64,000 nucleotides of DNA from Tellurirhabdus rosea (GTDB taxonomy: Bacteria; Bacteroidota; Bacteroidia; Cytophagales; Spirosomataceae). The position numbers and the translations under genes were made by a program. A model generated the notes under the pieces. That model made no database searches. It saw only the letters and a list, made by a program, of their open reading frames with translations, and had not been told where the DNA came from. Below, piece by piece: positions 49,859 to 60,016 of the stretch. The DNA is taken from positions 2,869,501 to 2,933,500 of the forward strand of contig NZ_CP111085.1 of assembly GCF_026278345.1 (NCBI RefSeq). Direction: 5' to 3'. Position 1 is the first letter of the stretch. Each line of letters starts with the position of its first letter.

Positions 49859-52800
49859 CGCTCTAGTTTTACTGGTCGTGCTAATTGGAACCGCAGGAAA
49901 TGCGGTAGCCCAGTCGGGGGAATCCGTGCTGAAAACCGGCACGTGGTACCGGCTCGCTGTTACCAAAACGGGCGTGCATAAACTGGATGCCGCTTACCTC
50001 CGCAAAATCGGCCTTTCCACCAACGGGCTCAACCCGCAGAACATCCGGATTTTTGGCAACGGCGGCGCTCCGCTGCCCCAGGCCAATGCCCGACCCCGAC
50101 CGCTGGACCTGACCGAAAACGCAATTCTGGTCAGCGGCGAAGCCGACGGTCGGTTCGACGCCGCCGATGCGGTGTACTTCTTCGCCCGGAGTCCGCACCT
50201 GATTTATGTGGATTCTACGGCGCAGGATGGGGCCGGTCCCCGCCTGACGCACCGGCTTAATCCGTATTCGGACACCACCTATTACTACCTGACGGTCACG
50301 CCCCAGCAGACGGGCCTCCGGATACGGACCTCTCCGTTTTCGGCTCCCAACGCTCCGCTGATCAGCCGCGGCGACGATTATATTTTTCACGAAAAAGAGC
50401 TGGTCAACCGTGCGCAGTCCGGCCGGGAATGGTACGGGGAGTCTTTTGGCCTGTCGTCGGAGCAGACCTTCAGCCTCAATGTAAACGGGCTGGTCGCCGG
50501 CCGACCGGCGCTGGTCACAACGGCCTTGCTGAGCCAGGGAACCGATACCACCCGCTTCCACGTCCGCTGGGGCGGCCTGGTGGTGTCTACGCACGTTTTT
50601 GCCCCACTCAGCGACTATCGGTATGAACGGAAAGGCATCGAAAGCCGCCAGACCATACGCCTCAACGCGCCCGCCGGGGAAACAATTGCGCTGGGCTTCA
50701 GCTACGACCGGGGCAAAGCAGCCAGTGCGCAGGGATTTTTGAATTTCTTTGGCGTGCAGGTCGAGCGCGAACTGGGACTGTACGACCCGCAGCAGGTAAT
50801 CCGTTCGCTGGAGTCCGCGACCCGGCCCGCTTCCCGCTTTGCGGTCAGGCAGGCAACCGGCAGCCTCCGCGTCTGGGACGTAACCAACCCGCTCCGGCCC
50901 GTCCAGCGAACCGTCACGCTAAACGGAACCAGCGGCGAGTTTACGGCGGAAGGGGGTCAGCTGCGCGAATTTGTGCTGTTTACGGAGGAGAAAGCATACG
51001 AGCCCGACCGCGCCGTTGCCGTTCCGAATCAGAATCTGAAAGGCCAGCCGACGCCGGACCTGCTGGTGGTAACTGCTCCGGCCTGGCGGGCGCAGGCGGA
51101 ACGACTGGCGGCATTCCGACGCCAGCACGACGGCCTGGAGGTGCTGGTGACAACTACGCAGGAAATCTACAATGAATTTTCGTCGGGCCAGCCGGACCCT
51201 ACCGCCATCCGGGACGCCGCCCGTTATTTCAACGGCCGGAAGCCGGGGAAGCTGGCCTATCTCCTTTTGTTCGGCGATGCCACCTACGATTATAAAGGCA
51301 TCACCAGCGTGCTGAACGCCGCTCAGCTTGCCTCGACGGTCCCCGTGTACGAAAGCCGGGAGTCCGTGCATCCGGTCATGAGTTTTTCCTCGGACGATTA
51401 TTTCGGCTTCTGGAAACCGGAAGAGGGCGAGTGGCCGGAAACGTTTAACGGCGACCACCTGCTGGATGTGGGCATCGGTCGCCTGCCCGTTCGGTCGGTA
51501 AGCGAGGCCCGGGATGTGGTCGATAAGCTCATTCGGTACGCGACCGACAAAACGCTGGCCGGAGACTGGCAAAACCGCATCTCGTTTGTGGCCGATGACG
51601 GCGATTACAACATTCACCAGAACGACGCCAACCTGCTGGCCGACCGGATTGGCGAACTCCAGCCTGCCCTGCGGACGGAAAAAGTGTTTGTCGATGATTT
51701 TCCCCGCCAGTCAACTTCGCTCGGGAAGCGGGCGCCGGGCGTCAACGAACGTCTGCAAAGTGCCATCAACGAAGGGCGTCTGGTCATCAACTACAGCGGT
51801 CATGGCGGCGACAGCGGCTGGGCCGAGGAGCAGATTCTGACGACGCAGGAAATTCTGAACTGGCGCAACCGGCGGCTGCCGCTGATGATGACCGCCACGT
51901 GCGAATTTGGCCGATACGACAACCCCGCCATTACCTCCGGGGCGGAACTCGCGCTGCTGAACCGGCAGGGCGGCGCCATTGCCCTTCTGACAACGACGCG
52001 TCCGGTTTACTCCAACACCAATTTTATTCTCAATCAGGCGTTCTACGCGGTTCTGGCTAGCCGGTCGGCGGCGGGCGCCCCGCGACTGGGCGATCTGGTC
52101 CGGGAAACAAAAAACAACAGCCTTGCCGGAAGCCTCAACCGCAACTTCACGCTCCTCGGCGACCCGTCCATGCGGCTGGCTTTTCCGGAAGTTTCCGTTC
52201 AGCTGACCCGGATCAACGGACGCAATGCCGGGGCACCCGACACACTATCGGCGCTGGAAGAAGTGACCCTGGAGGGAGAAGTGCGTCAGAATGGGCAAAT
52301 GCTGGCGGCTTTCAACGGAACGGTGCAACTGCGTCTGTTCGACCGGGCGTCGCTGGTGACGACGCTGGGAGCGGGGACCGAGAGCCCGAAAATGACTTAC
52401 CGGGATTACCGGAGTCTGCTGTTCAGCGGACAGGCGTCGGTGCGCAACGGCCGGTTTACCTGCCGCTTTGTGATGCCGAAAGGAGTGGAGCCGACGATTG
52501 ATTTTGGCCGGATTTACGCCTATGCCGTGCGCAGCGACAGTTTGATGACGGCTTCGGGCGGATTAAAGGCTGTGCCGGTGGGAGGGACAACGGCTGCCCC
52601 GGTCCCGGATACCCGTCCGCCGGTCGTGCAGCTTTTTGTGAACGACACCACCTTTGCCGATGGCGGCACCGTAGCCGGACCGGATGTGCAGCTGCTGGCC
52701 CGGATCGCCGACGAGTCAGGGCTGAATCTTGTTCCGCGCGGAACCGGAGGCGGCATTTCGCTGCAACTGAACGAGGAACCGGCGGTAGACATTAGCCCGT

Positions 52801-53270
52801 GGTACGAGGCCGATGCCGATAATTATCGGAAAGGAACCGTCCTTTATCCGCTTAAGAATCTGAAAAACGGGACGTATACCGTTCGATTGAAGGCGTTTGA
52901 CGCGTACAATAATCAGTCTGAGGCCGCGTTGAAATTTATAGTGTCCGACCGGCCGGGTATCCGGATTGAATCGGTGACAGCGGGGCCAAACCCGTTCCGG
53001 GAGTCGGTTCGCTTCTGGATTCGGCACAATCGGGCGGGGGAGGAGCTGGAGGCGACCCTGACCATTTCGGATGCCAGGGGCAGGGTGTTGGGACAGCAGC
53101 GAACCGAATGTCAGAACTGTTCGTCGGTGTGGAACGAAATTCGCTGGGAAGCTGGACAAACGGCGGTCGGTGAGCTCAGCCCCGGAATGTACTTTTACCA
53201 GATCGGTTTAACCTCAAAAACCGACGGTTCGCGCACGGTGCATTCTGGTAAGTTGCTCTATTCAAGATAG
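49836..53270 (+). CDS. porU: Type IX secretion system sortase PorU
   Basis: 1144 residues. Signal peptide ends at GNAVAQ. The N-terminal beta-rich region (about 30-400) is followed by a C25 (gingipain-like) peptidase domain (about 410-770) with catalytic His in VINYSGHGGDSGW (about 653) and Cys in MTATCEFGRYDNP (about 688). An Ig-like region precedes a C-terminal T9SS-type sorting domain (VTAGPNPFRESVRFWI to LSPGMYFYQIG). PorU removes the C-terminal signals of T9SS cargo at the outer membrane and links them to lipopolysaccharide. porV follows directly, the standard gene pair. Confidence 0.93.
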   Translation: MFGWKSFNALVLLVVLIGTAGNAVAQSGESVLKTGTWYRLAVTKTGVHKLDAAYLRKIGLSTNGLNPQNIRIFGNGGAPLPQANARPRPLDLTENAILVSGEADGRFDAADAVYFFARSPHLIYVDSTAQDGAGPRLTHRLNPYSDTTYYYLTVTPQQTGLRIRTSPFSAPNAPLISRGDDYIFHEKELVNRAQSGREWYGESFGLSSEQTFSLNVNGLVAGRPALVTTALLSQGTDTTRFHVRWGGLVVSTHVFAPLSDYRYERKGIESRQTIRLNAPAGETIALGFSYDRGKAASAQGFLNFFGVQVERELGLYDPQQVIRSLESATRPASRFAVRQATGSLRVWDVTNPLRPVQRTVTLNGTSGEFTAEGGQLREFVLFTEEKAYEPDRAVAVPNQNLKGQPTPDLLVVTAPAWRAQAERLAAFRRQHDGLEVLVTTTQEIYNEFSSGQPDPTAIRDAARYFNGRKPGKLAYLLLFGDATYDYKGITSVLNAAQLASTVPVYESRESVHPVMSFSSDDYFGFWKPEEGEWPETFNGDHLLDVGIGRLPVRSVSEARDVVDKLIRYATDKTLAGDWQNRISFVADDGDYNIHQNDANLLADRIGELQPALRTEKVFVDDFPRQSTSLGKRAPGVNERLQSAINEGRLVINYSGHGGDSGWAEEQILTTQEILNWRNRRLPLMMTATCEFGRYDNPAITSGAELALLNRQGGAIALLTTTRPVYSNTNFILNQAFYAVLASRSAAGAPRLGDLVRETKNNSLAGSLNRNFTLLGDPSMRLAFPEVSVQLTRINGRNAGAPDTLSALEEVTLEGEVRQNGQMLAAFNGTVQLRLFDRASLVTTLGAGTESPKMTYRDYRSLLFSGQASVRNGRFTCRFVMPKGVEPTIDFGRIYAYAVRSDSLMTASGGLKAVPVGGTTAAPVPDTRPPVVQLFVNDTTFADGGTVAGPDVQLLARIADESGLNLVPRGTGGGISLQLNEEPAVDISPWYEADADNYRKGTVLYPLKNLKNGTYTVRLKAFDAYNNQSEAALKFIVSDRPGIRIESVTAGPNPFRESVRFWIRHNRAGEELEATLTISDARGRVLGQQRTECQNCSSVWNEIRWEAGQTAVGELSPGMYFYQIGLTSKTDGSRTVHSGKLLYSR

Positions 53271-53386
53271 TTAGTAATTAAATCGTTTTAATGCGTTTTC
53301 TTTCTTCGGTATTCATCGTAATTTTGAACTTCTCGCAGTTTCGCCATCGACTCGTGCAAAAAACTGTGGGTAAATCACATCCTTAT

Positions 53387-54634
53387 ATGATACGTACGCT
53401 AACGTCTCTTTGTCTGTTAGGTTGTCTGTCGATGCCTTTTTTCTCAAAAGGCCAGGGCTCTTCTGGTCTGCTGAGCGGTCAGGACACGACGGCTGCCCGC
53501 ATTCCAACCTCCGCTATGCCGTTTCTGGGCTTCACGCCCGACGCCCGTAGCGCCGGGATGGGGGATGTCGGAGTAGCACTCAGCCCGATGGACGCCAACG
53601 CCATTTTCTGGAATCCTTCGAAATTAGTATTCGCCGAAAAAGAACGCGGCGTTGCACTGTCGTATACGCCCTGGCTACGAAATCTGACCGACGATATGTA
53701 TTTCACGTATCTGTCGGGCTTCCGCAAACTGGGCAAAAACCAGGTTCTGGGCTTCTCGCTGCTGTATTTTGACCTCGGCACCATCGAGTTCACCAACTCT
53801 TCGGGTCAGTCGGAAGGCTCGTTTGGTTCGCGGGAATACGCGTTTACGCTTTCGTACTCACGCCGGTTGTTCCGCAACTTCTCGATGGGCGTCAATGCCA
53901 AATACGCCAACTCCAACCTGGCGGGCAACTACAGCCTGAACGGCATGACCATCAAGCCGGCTTCGACGGTGATGGCCGACATCAGCGGCTATTACGAAAA
54001 CGAGATTCGGGACGAAGTGTCCGGCAAAGGCATCAAGTGGGCCTTCGGCGGCATGCTCTCGAACGTTGGCGGCAAGGTTAGCTACGGCACGACCCAGCGG
54101 TATTTCCTCCCGACGAACCTGCGCCTCGGCACCACGTTCACGTATTACACCGACCGGTTCAATAAATTCAATTTTGCCGTTGATCTCAACAAACTGATGA
54201 CCCCGACGCCGCCGCTGTACCAGACGGTCAACGGGCAGCCGGTGCTGGTCAATGGTCAGAAAGTGGTTCTGAAGGGCCGTGAGTACGACAATCTCACCTC
54301 GCTTTCAGGCGCTTTTGGGTCGTTTGCGGACGCTCCGGATGGGTTTGCCGAGGAACTGAAAGAAGTCAACATCAACACCGGGGTCGAATACTGGTACAAC
54401 GATGCCTTTGCGGCCCGTCTGGGTTATGCCCACGAAGCCCGTATCAAAGGCGACCGGAAGTACTTCACGACCGGTATCGGTTTGCGGGTGCAGAACAAGT
54501 ACGGCGTCGATTTCGCTTACCTGATTCCGATGCGGCAGGGAAGCCCGCTGGCGCAGACCTTCCGCCTTTCCCTCATTCTGGACCTGAAGAAAAAGGACCG
54601 CTCGGCCGAACTGGACGAGGAAATCGAAGAATAA
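53387..54634 (+). CDS. porV: Type IX secretion system outer-membrane protein PorV
   Basis: 415 residues from ATG 53387 (MIRTLTSLCLLGCLSMPFF signal peptide); an earlier ATG at 53291 would add an ill-fitting extension. FadL-type barrel with the family's start PFLGFTPDARSAGMGDVGVALSPMDANAIFWNPSKLVF, and a barrel end of TFRLSLILDL. PorV carries secreted cargo from the translocon to PorU. The 116-base gap after porU holds no other gene. Confidence 0.93.
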   Translation: MIRTLTSLCLLGCLSMPFFSKGQGSSGLLSGQDTTAARIPTSAMPFLGFTPDARSAGMGDVGVALSPMDANAIFWNPSKLVFAEKERGVALSYTPWLRNLTDDMYFTYLSGFRKLGKNQVLGFSLLYFDLGTIEFTNSSGQSEGSFGSREYAFTLSYSRRLFRNFSMGVNAKYANSNLAGNYSLNGMTIKPASTVMADISGYYENEIRDEVSGKGIKWAFGGMLSNVGGKVSYGTTQRYFLPTNLRLGTTFTYYTDRFNKFNFAVDLNKLMTPTPPLYQTVNGQPVLVNGQKVVLKGREYDNLTSLSGAFGSFADAPDGFAEELKEVNINTGVEYWYNDAFAARLGYAHEARIKGDRKYFTTGIGLRVQNKYGVDFAYLIPMRQGSPLAQTFRLSLILDLKKKDRSAELDEEIEE

Positions 54635-54655
54635 ACACTTGATACATAGTAAGAA

Positions 54656-54684
54656 AGGCATTTCTACGGAGATGCCTTTTTTTG
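54656..54684 (+). terminator. Terminator of porU-porV
   Basis: AGGCAT/ATGCCT around TTCTACGGAG, followed by T6, 22 bases behind porV. Confidence 0.85.
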
Positions 54685-54715
54685 TTTCGCAGTATAGCTT
54701 TTGCTTTTTATTACC

Positions 54716-55993
54716 ATGATCGACAGAACTCAGGCACCGGCTTACCGAACGCTCACGGAAGTCCGGGTGCCGCCCGTAGAAACCGTTCAACTGGACAACG
54801 GCCTGCCGCTTTATCTGGTCCGGGCGGGCGAACAGCCCGTTCTCCGGCTGGAATTCATTTTCGATGCCGGGGCCTGTTTTGAAAGCCATCCGGGCGTATC
54901 CACGCTGGCTATGAAGATGCTGGCGGAAGGAACCCGCACCCGGACTTCGGCCCAGATCAGCAGTTACCTCGACCAGTTTGGCGCCTTTCTGGAAACCCAT
55001 AGCGGCACCGACCGCGCTACCCTGACCATCTACTGCCTGAACAAGCACCTGTCCGAAATCCTGCCGCTTTTGCAGGAAATGCTGATGGATTCGGTGCTGC
55101 CGGAGACCGAAATGCAGAACCAGCTCAACATCTCGCGGCAAAACCTGCGGGTGAATCTGGAAAAAAACAGTTATGTGGCCGGCATGCTGATCCGGGAAAA
55201 GGTGTTTGGCGCCAGGCATCCCTACGGCTACAGCCAGACGCTCGAAACGCTGGACGCCATGCCGCGCGAAAAGGTGGAGCGGTTTTACGCCCAGCGCATT
55301 CAGAATCGACCCTTCCGGCTGATGCTGTCGGGGAACCTGACCGATACCGAAGTGGCCCTGCTGAACGAAGCCTTCGGCCGGCAGCACTTTGAACCGGCGA
55401 CGCCCTGCGACGAGCTGCCGCCGGTAGAAACGACCCGGGAGCGGGTCACGGTAGTTGAAAAAGAAGACAGCCTGCAGTCGTCGATCCGGCTCGGGCGGCT
55501 CTTGTTTACCCGTAAGCACGAAGACTATTTTCCCTTTCTGGTGCTGAACGAAGTGCTCGGCGGTTATTTTGGCTCGCGGCTGATGAAGAACATTCGGGAA
55601 GAAAAGGGCTTCACCTACGGAATCTGGTCCAACGTGGCGTCCTTTCCGCGGGCGGGTTACTTTGTGATCGGTACGGATGTAAAACGGGAATTCACCCAGC
55701 AGACGCTGGACGAGACCTGGAAGGAAATCCGGACGCTTAGGCAGGAGCTGGTGCCGGAGGAGGAAATGGAAGTCGTCAAGAACTACATGATCGGCTCGTT
55801 CGTCGGCTCGCTCAATACGCCGTTCGAGATTGCCGACCGCTACAAAGGCGTCCTGTTTGACAAACTGCCGATGGATTATCTGAACCGGTACATTGACTAC
55901 ATCCAGCGCGTTTCGGCCGTCCAGGTGCTCGAAATGGCGAACAAATACCTTAAGGAGGACGAACTGATCGAAGTAGTGGTGGGAGGGAAGTAG
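54716..55993 (+). CDS. M16-family peptidase-like protein, apparently non-catalytic
   Basis: 425 residues from ATG 54716. Two-domain M16 layout: ETVQLDNGLPLYLVRAGEQPVLRLEFIFDAGACFESHPGVSTLAMKMLAEGTRT in the first half; VLNEVLGGYFGSRLMKNIREEKGFTYGIWS with the Arg/Tyr pair in the second. The zinc motif HxxEH that should stand after GVSTL is absent (ALTxMLAEGT instead), so this is the inactive partner type that pairs with an active M16 subunit. No active partner is in the window. Single gene. Confidence 0.85.
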   Translation: MIDRTQAPAYRTLTEVRVPPVETVQLDNGLPLYLVRAGEQPVLRLEFIFDAGACFESHPGVSTLAMKMLAEGTRTRTSAQISSYLDQFGAFLETHSGTDRATLTIYCLNKHLSEILPLLQEMLMDSVLPETEMQNQLNISRQNLRVNLEKNSYVAGMLIREKVFGARHPYGYSQTLETLDAMPREKVERFYAQRIQNRPFRLMLSGNLTDTEVALLNEAFGRQHFEPATPCDELPPVETTRERVTVVEKEDSLQSSIRLGRLLFTRKHEDYFPFLVLNEVLGGYFGSRLMKNIREEKGFTYGIWSNVASFPRAGYFVIGTDVKREFTQQTLDETWKEIRTLRQELVPEEEMEVVKNYMIGSFVGSLNTPFEIADRYKGVLFDKLPMDYLNRYIDYIQRVSAVQVLEMANKYLKEDELIEVVVGGK

Positions 55994-55996
55994 TCC

Positions 55997-56092
55997 GAAC
56001 CGGGATTTACGCTGCTTCTAATGATTTACCATGATGTTGATCGAAACAGAGCCCATCGTGTCAATCACTATAATCAGCGTAAATCCCGGTTC
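55997..56092. repeat. Intergenic palindrome (locus F), GGGATTTACGCTG type
   Basis: GAACCGGGATTTACGCTG (55997-56014) is perfectly inverted at 56075-56092. The inner bases (ATGATTTACCATGAT and ATCGTGTCAATCACTATAAT) continue the imperfect match. It lies between the convergent M16-like and PfkB genes. Confidence 0.85.
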
Positions 56093-56098
56093 AGATAC

Positions 56099-57013
56099 TT
56101 ATATCTCAAACGCCGACAGCTGCACGAACTGCGCGACCCGCTGGTTGATTTCCTGGGTGGTCAGGTTGTGCAGACGCTCCGAGCCGAATTTCTCGACGCA
56201 GAAGGAGGCCATTGCCGACCCGTAGATAATGCCGCGTTTCATGTTGGCAAACGAAACATCGCCCGTGCTGGCGAGGTAGCCGATGAACCCGCCCGCGAAG
56301 GTGTCGCCCGCGCCCGTAGGGTCAAACACTTCTTCCAGCGGCAGGGCCGGAGCGAAGAAAATATGGTCGCCGTGGAACAGCAGCGCCCCATGTTCGCCTT
56401 TCTTGATAATCACCGTTTTGGGTCCCATCGAGCGAATCGTCGCCGCGGCCCGCACCAGCGAATAGTCACCGGAAAGCTGGCGGGCTTCTTCGTCGTTGAC
56501 CGTAATCACGTCAACCAGCTTCAGCACTTCCTTCAGGTCGTCCATGGCGATGTCCATCCAGAAGTTCATCGTGTCGAGCATGATGAGCTTCGGGCGTTTG
56601 GTCATGCGCTCGATGACCATTTTCTGAATGGCCGGAGCCGTGTTGCCGAGCATCAGAAACTCGCAGTCCTGGTAAGCGGCCGGAATCTGCGGGTCGAAAT
56701 GCTCCATCACGTTCAGCTGCACCTCCACGGTGTCGCGGGTATTCATGTCGTTGTGGTACTTGCCCGACCAGAAGAACGTTTTTTCGTCAGGCCGCACTTC
56801 CAGCCCGTCGGTATTGACGCCGTGTCCCTCCAGAACATCGATCATCTCCTGGGGAAAGTCACCGCCCACCACGGCGACCAGATTGTTGTCTTTCGTGAAG
56901 TAAGAGGCAGACAGCGTAATGTACGTGGCTGCTCCGCCGATGATTTTATCGGTCTTGCCAAACGGGGTTTCCAGCGCATCGAAGGCAACGGAACCGACAG
57001 TGAGTAAGCTCAT
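56099..57013 (-). CDS. PfkB-family sugar/nucleoside kinase
   Basis: 304 residues. Ribokinase fold with GSVAFDALETP, GGAATYITLSASYF (first PfkB region) and the second signature DPTGAGDTFAGGFIGYL, where Asp255-type base and anion hole sit. NFWMDIAMDDLKEVLKLVDVITVNDEEARQLSGD is typical of the adenosine/ribokinase branch. The substrate is not settled by sequence. Transcribed alone on the minus strand. Confidence 0.88.
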   Translation of the reverse strand: MSLLTVGSVAFDALETPFGKTDKIIGGAATYITLSASYFTKDNNLVAVVGGDFPQEMIDVLEGHGVNTDGLEVRPDEKTFFWSGKYHNDMNTRDTVEVQLNVMEHFDPQIPAAYQDCEFLMLGNTAPAIQKMVIERMTKRPKLIMLDTMNFWMDIAMDDLKEVLKLVDVITVNDEEARQLSGDYSLVRAAATIRSMGPKTVIIKKGEHGALLFHGDHIFFAPALPLEEVFDPTGAGDTFAGGFIGYLASTGDVSFANMKRGIIYGSAMASFCVEKFGSERLHNLTTQEINQRVAQFVQLSAFEI

Positions 57014-57020
57014 TGAAAAC

Positions 57021-57116
57021 AGTTTATGGTTTACAGTATATGGTTTATAGTTTAGGGTTCAGAGTTTATGATTGGTGTTCTGAATGCGGAGCAAACCATA
57101 AACTCTGAACCCTAAA
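57021..57116. repeat. Intergenic palindrome (locus G), GTTTATGG/GTTTAGGG words
   Basis: TTTAGGGTTCAGAGTTTATG (57051-57070) is perfectly inverted at 57097-57116. The left side extends outward with more GTTTATGGTTTACAG words. It lies between two minus-strand genes. Confidence 0.85.
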
Positions 57117-57121
57117 CCCTT

Positions 57122-58306
57122 CTAAACAATCGGATGCCGCTTGAACTCCTTCGTTCGGTCGAAGAGGTAGCGGTAGGTGCTGTATTCCTTGATGATTTCG
57201 GCACCCAGCATTTTGGCAAACCGGTTCATTTTGGGGTTGAAGTCGCCAACCCAGTTCAATTCCAGTTCTTTGTATTGAAAATCGGTCTGCCAGGCAATCT
57301 TGGAAAAAGCCAGCGCGATGGCCGACTCGATGCCGCGTCCCTGGTATTCGGGAACAATCCCAAAAATTACGCCAAAGGCTTTGTGATTGGTCTTCATCAG
57401 CTTGTGGTACAAAAATTTCAGCTTACCGATGAGGTTCATTTTCCCGTTGACGTGCTTGAAAATCTGGTTCAGCTCCGGGAGCATGATGAAAAAGGCAACG
57501 GGCTGGCCATCGTGATACCCGAACCACATGAGCTCTTCCACCAGAATGGGCTTCATCCGCCGCATAATGGCCCGCGATTTCTCGGTCGTCATGTCGCCCT
57601 GACCCAGAATCTTCGCCCAGGCTTTGTTATAAATCACCTGAAAGTCGTCCGCGTATTTCTCCAGATTCTTCTTTTCGATATGCCGGAATTCGTACTGCGG
57701 GTCGTTCAGCGTCCGCTGGGAGCGCTCAAACACCGACGGGTGCAGCCGGTGCTTTACGGCGGCTTCCGGCATGGGCAGCCAGTAGACGAACTGACGGAAA
57801 TATTCCTGAAAGCCGTATTCCTCAAAAAAACGAATGTAGTATTCCTTGGTGTACGGCATCCCGTAGGTCGGTTCGCGGTCGAATCCCCTGATCAACTGGC
57901 CCCACCAGCGGTCGCGTTCTCCGAAGTTGATCGGGCCGTCCATCGCCTCCATGCCTTTGCTGCGCAGCCATTCCCGGCAGGTGTCGAACAGCAGAAACGC
58001 CGCGTCCTGATTGTCGATGCACTCGAAGAATCCGACCCCGCCCGTGGGCTGATCGCTGTGGCGATTGGCCGTTTCCCGGTTATAAAAGGCCGCCACCCGG
58101 CCGATTGTCCGGCCCGCTTCGTCCTGCAGCAGCCAGCGGACGCACTCGCCAGTCCGGAAGTGTTTGTTCTTTTCCGGATCAAACACGTCTTCAATGTCCT
58201 GGTCGAGCGGCCGGATCCAGCAGGGACTGTCCTGGTACAGGCGGACAGGCAGCCGCAGGAACTCGGTACGGTAGGTCGGGTTGCTACCCACTTCAACAAT
58301 CTTCAT
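57122..58306 (-). CDS. GNAT-fold acetyltransferase-like protein
   Basis: 394 residues. The N-terminal GNAT-like half has LLQDEAGRTIGRVAAFYNRE and EAMDGPINFGERDRWWGQLIRGFDREPTYGMPY. The C-terminal half has WFGYHDGQPVAFFIMLPELNQIF and the acetyl-CoA loop GIVPEYQGRGIESAIALAF (QGRG). The double-GNAT layout is that of Bacteroidota proteins often left as hypothetical. Substrate unknown. It is the last of the minus-strand genes before the divergent cysS region; 58307-58478 is a short AT-rich intergenic. Confidence 0.75.
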   Translation of the reverse strand: MKIVEVGSNPTYRTEFLRLPVRLYQDSPCWIRPLDQDIEDVFDPEKNKHFRTGECVRWLLQDEAGRTIGRVAAFYNRETANRHSDQPTGGVGFFECIDNQDAAFLLFDTCREWLRSKGMEAMDGPINFGERDRWWGQLIRGFDREPTYGMPYTKEYYIRFFEEYGFQEYFRQFVYWLPMPEAAVKHRLHPSVFERSQRTLNDPQYEFRHIEKKNLEKYADDFQVIYNKAWAKILGQGDMTTEKSRAIMRRMKPILVEELMWFGYHDGQPVAFFIMLPELNQIFKHVNGKMNLIGKLKFLYHKLMKTNHKAFGVIFGIVPEYQGRGIESAIALAFSKIAWQTDFQYKELELNWVGDFNPKMNRFAKMLGAEIIKEYSTYRYLFDRTKEFKRHPIV

Positions 58307-58478
58307 ACGGAGCGGTATCGTCTCTGAAAATCAAAACGCGAAGATACGGAGGGGAGGGGTAAGTTTTGTAGCGACGTAAAATTTTGCGTCTCTACCGGTT
58401 AGCGATGTGCGTCTCGACTGCTTAACCTTTTGTAGATTTGCGGGATTCGCCGTAAGGCACTGCTTTGAGACAATCGGT

Positions 58479-59969
58479 ATGCAGCAACCCCTGAAATTAT
58501 ACAATACGCTTTCCCGTCAGAAGGACCTTTTTGAACCCCTGAATGCGCCCTATGTAGGCATGTACGTCTGCGGTCCGACGGTCTACAATTACGTGCACCT
58601 CGGCAACGTCCGTACGTTTCTCACCTTCGACAGCCTGTTTCGGTACCTGACCCATATCGGCTATAAGGTTCGGTATGTGCGGAACATCACGGATGTGGGC
58701 CATCTGGTCGGCGACGGCGACGACGGTGAGGATAAGATCGGCCGGATGGCCAAGCTCGAACGGCTGGAGCCGATGGAAATCGTCCAGCGATATACCAACG
58801 ACTTCCGGCAGGTCATGCGGGCGTTCAACATCCTGCCCCCGAGCATCGAACCCACCGCCACGGGCCACCTTATCGAACAGATCGAAGCCGTACGGACCCT
58901 GCTCGACAAAGGGCTGGCCTACGAATCGAATGGTTCGGTTTATTTCAACATCAGCGAATACAACCAGCAGGGCAACGAATATGGCAAACTCTCGGGCCGC
59001 GTGCTCGACGACCTGCTGAACGAAACCCGGGAACTTGACGGCCAGGCCGAAAAACGCAGTCCGCTCGATTTTGCCATCTGGAAACGGGCCGCTCCCGAGC
59101 ACATCATGCAGTGGGATTCGCCCTGGGGCAAAGGTTTCCCCGGCTGGCACCTGGAATGTACCTGCATGAGCAGCAAGTACCTCGGTCGGCAGTTCGACAT
59201 CCACGGCGGCGGGATGGACCTCAAGTTCCCGCATCACGAATGCGAAATCGCCCAGGGCCGGGGCCTGACGGGCGAAGAACCCGTCCGTTACTGGATGCAC
59301 TCGAACATGCTGACTGTCAACGGGCAGAAAATGTCGAAGTCGCTGGGTAATTCGTTCCTGCCGAATGAGCTTTTTGCCGGGAGTCACCCGCTGCTCGAGC
59401 AGGCGTATTCGCCCATGACCGTGCGGTTCTTCATGCTGCAATCGCAGTACCGCAGTACGCTGGACTTCTCGAACGAAGCCCTGAAAGCCGCTCAGAAGGG
59501 CTACCGCCGCCTCGCCAACGGCCTGCGGATTATCAAAACCCTGGAGTTTGCCGACGTGGAAGGCGTAACGACGGACGAGAAAAAGAAGGCCGACATCGAG
59601 AAATCCATCCAGGCTTTCTATGACGCCATGAACGACGACCTAAACACGGCCGTCGCCATCGCCAGCCTGTTCAATCTGCTCAAGTACGTCAACATGATCT
59701 ACATGAACCAGCTGGCACCCGCGGCCATCGGGGCGGACACTTTCGGGCAGCTGAAAGAAAAGTTCGTGGCGTTCATGGAAGAGGTGCTGGGTCTGACGGA
59801 GGAGCCCAGCGAAAGCGACGCCGTTCTGAACGGCATGCTGACGCTGTACCGCGAATACAAAGAGGAAAAACAATACGACAAAGTCGATCAGATTCGTTCG
59901 TACTTCAAGACGCAGGGACTTGTCATCAAAGACATGAAACACCGCATTGACTGGGCTTACGAAGAATAA
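58479..59969 (+). CDS. cysS: Cysteinyl-tRNA synthetase
   Basis: 496 residues from ATG 58479. Class I: HIGH-type motif [12 protein letters not shown], zinc-binding Cys/His in [12 protein letters not shown] and [10 protein letters not shown] with HHECE, and the KMSKS loop [11 protein letters not shown]. The C-terminal helical domain ends [16 protein letters not shown]. Charges tRNA(Cys). An upstream in-frame ATG at 58407 would add about 24 residues with no family support. Confidence 0.97.
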   Translation: MQQPLKLYNTLSRQKDLFEPLNAPYVGMYVCGPTVYNYVHLGNVRTFLTFDSLFRYLTHIGYKVRYVRNITDVGHLVGDGDDGEDKIGRMAKLERLEPMEIVQRYTNDFRQVMRAFNILPPSIEPTATGHLIEQIEAVRTLLDKGLAYESNGSVYFNISEYNQQGNEYGKLSGRVLDDLLNETRELDGQAEKRSPLDFAIWKRAAPEHIMQWDSPWGKGFPGWHLECTCMSSKYLGRQFDIHGGGMDLKFPHHECEIAQGRGLTGEEPVRYWMHSNMLTVNGQKMSKSLGNSFLPNELFAGSHPLLEQAYSPMTVRFFMLQSQYRSTLDFSNEALKAAQKGYRRLANGLRIIKTLEFADVEGVTTDEKKKADIEKSIQAFYDAMNDDLNTAVAIASLFNLLKYVNMIYMNQLAPAAIGADTFGQLKEKFVAFMEEVLGLTEEPSESDAVLNGMLTLYREYKEEKQYDKVDQIRSYFKTQGLVIKDMKHRIDWAYEE

Positions 59970-60016
59970 ATCATACTCCTATACTCCTTGACTTCTGTGG
60001 CCTAAAGCCCCGTAAC

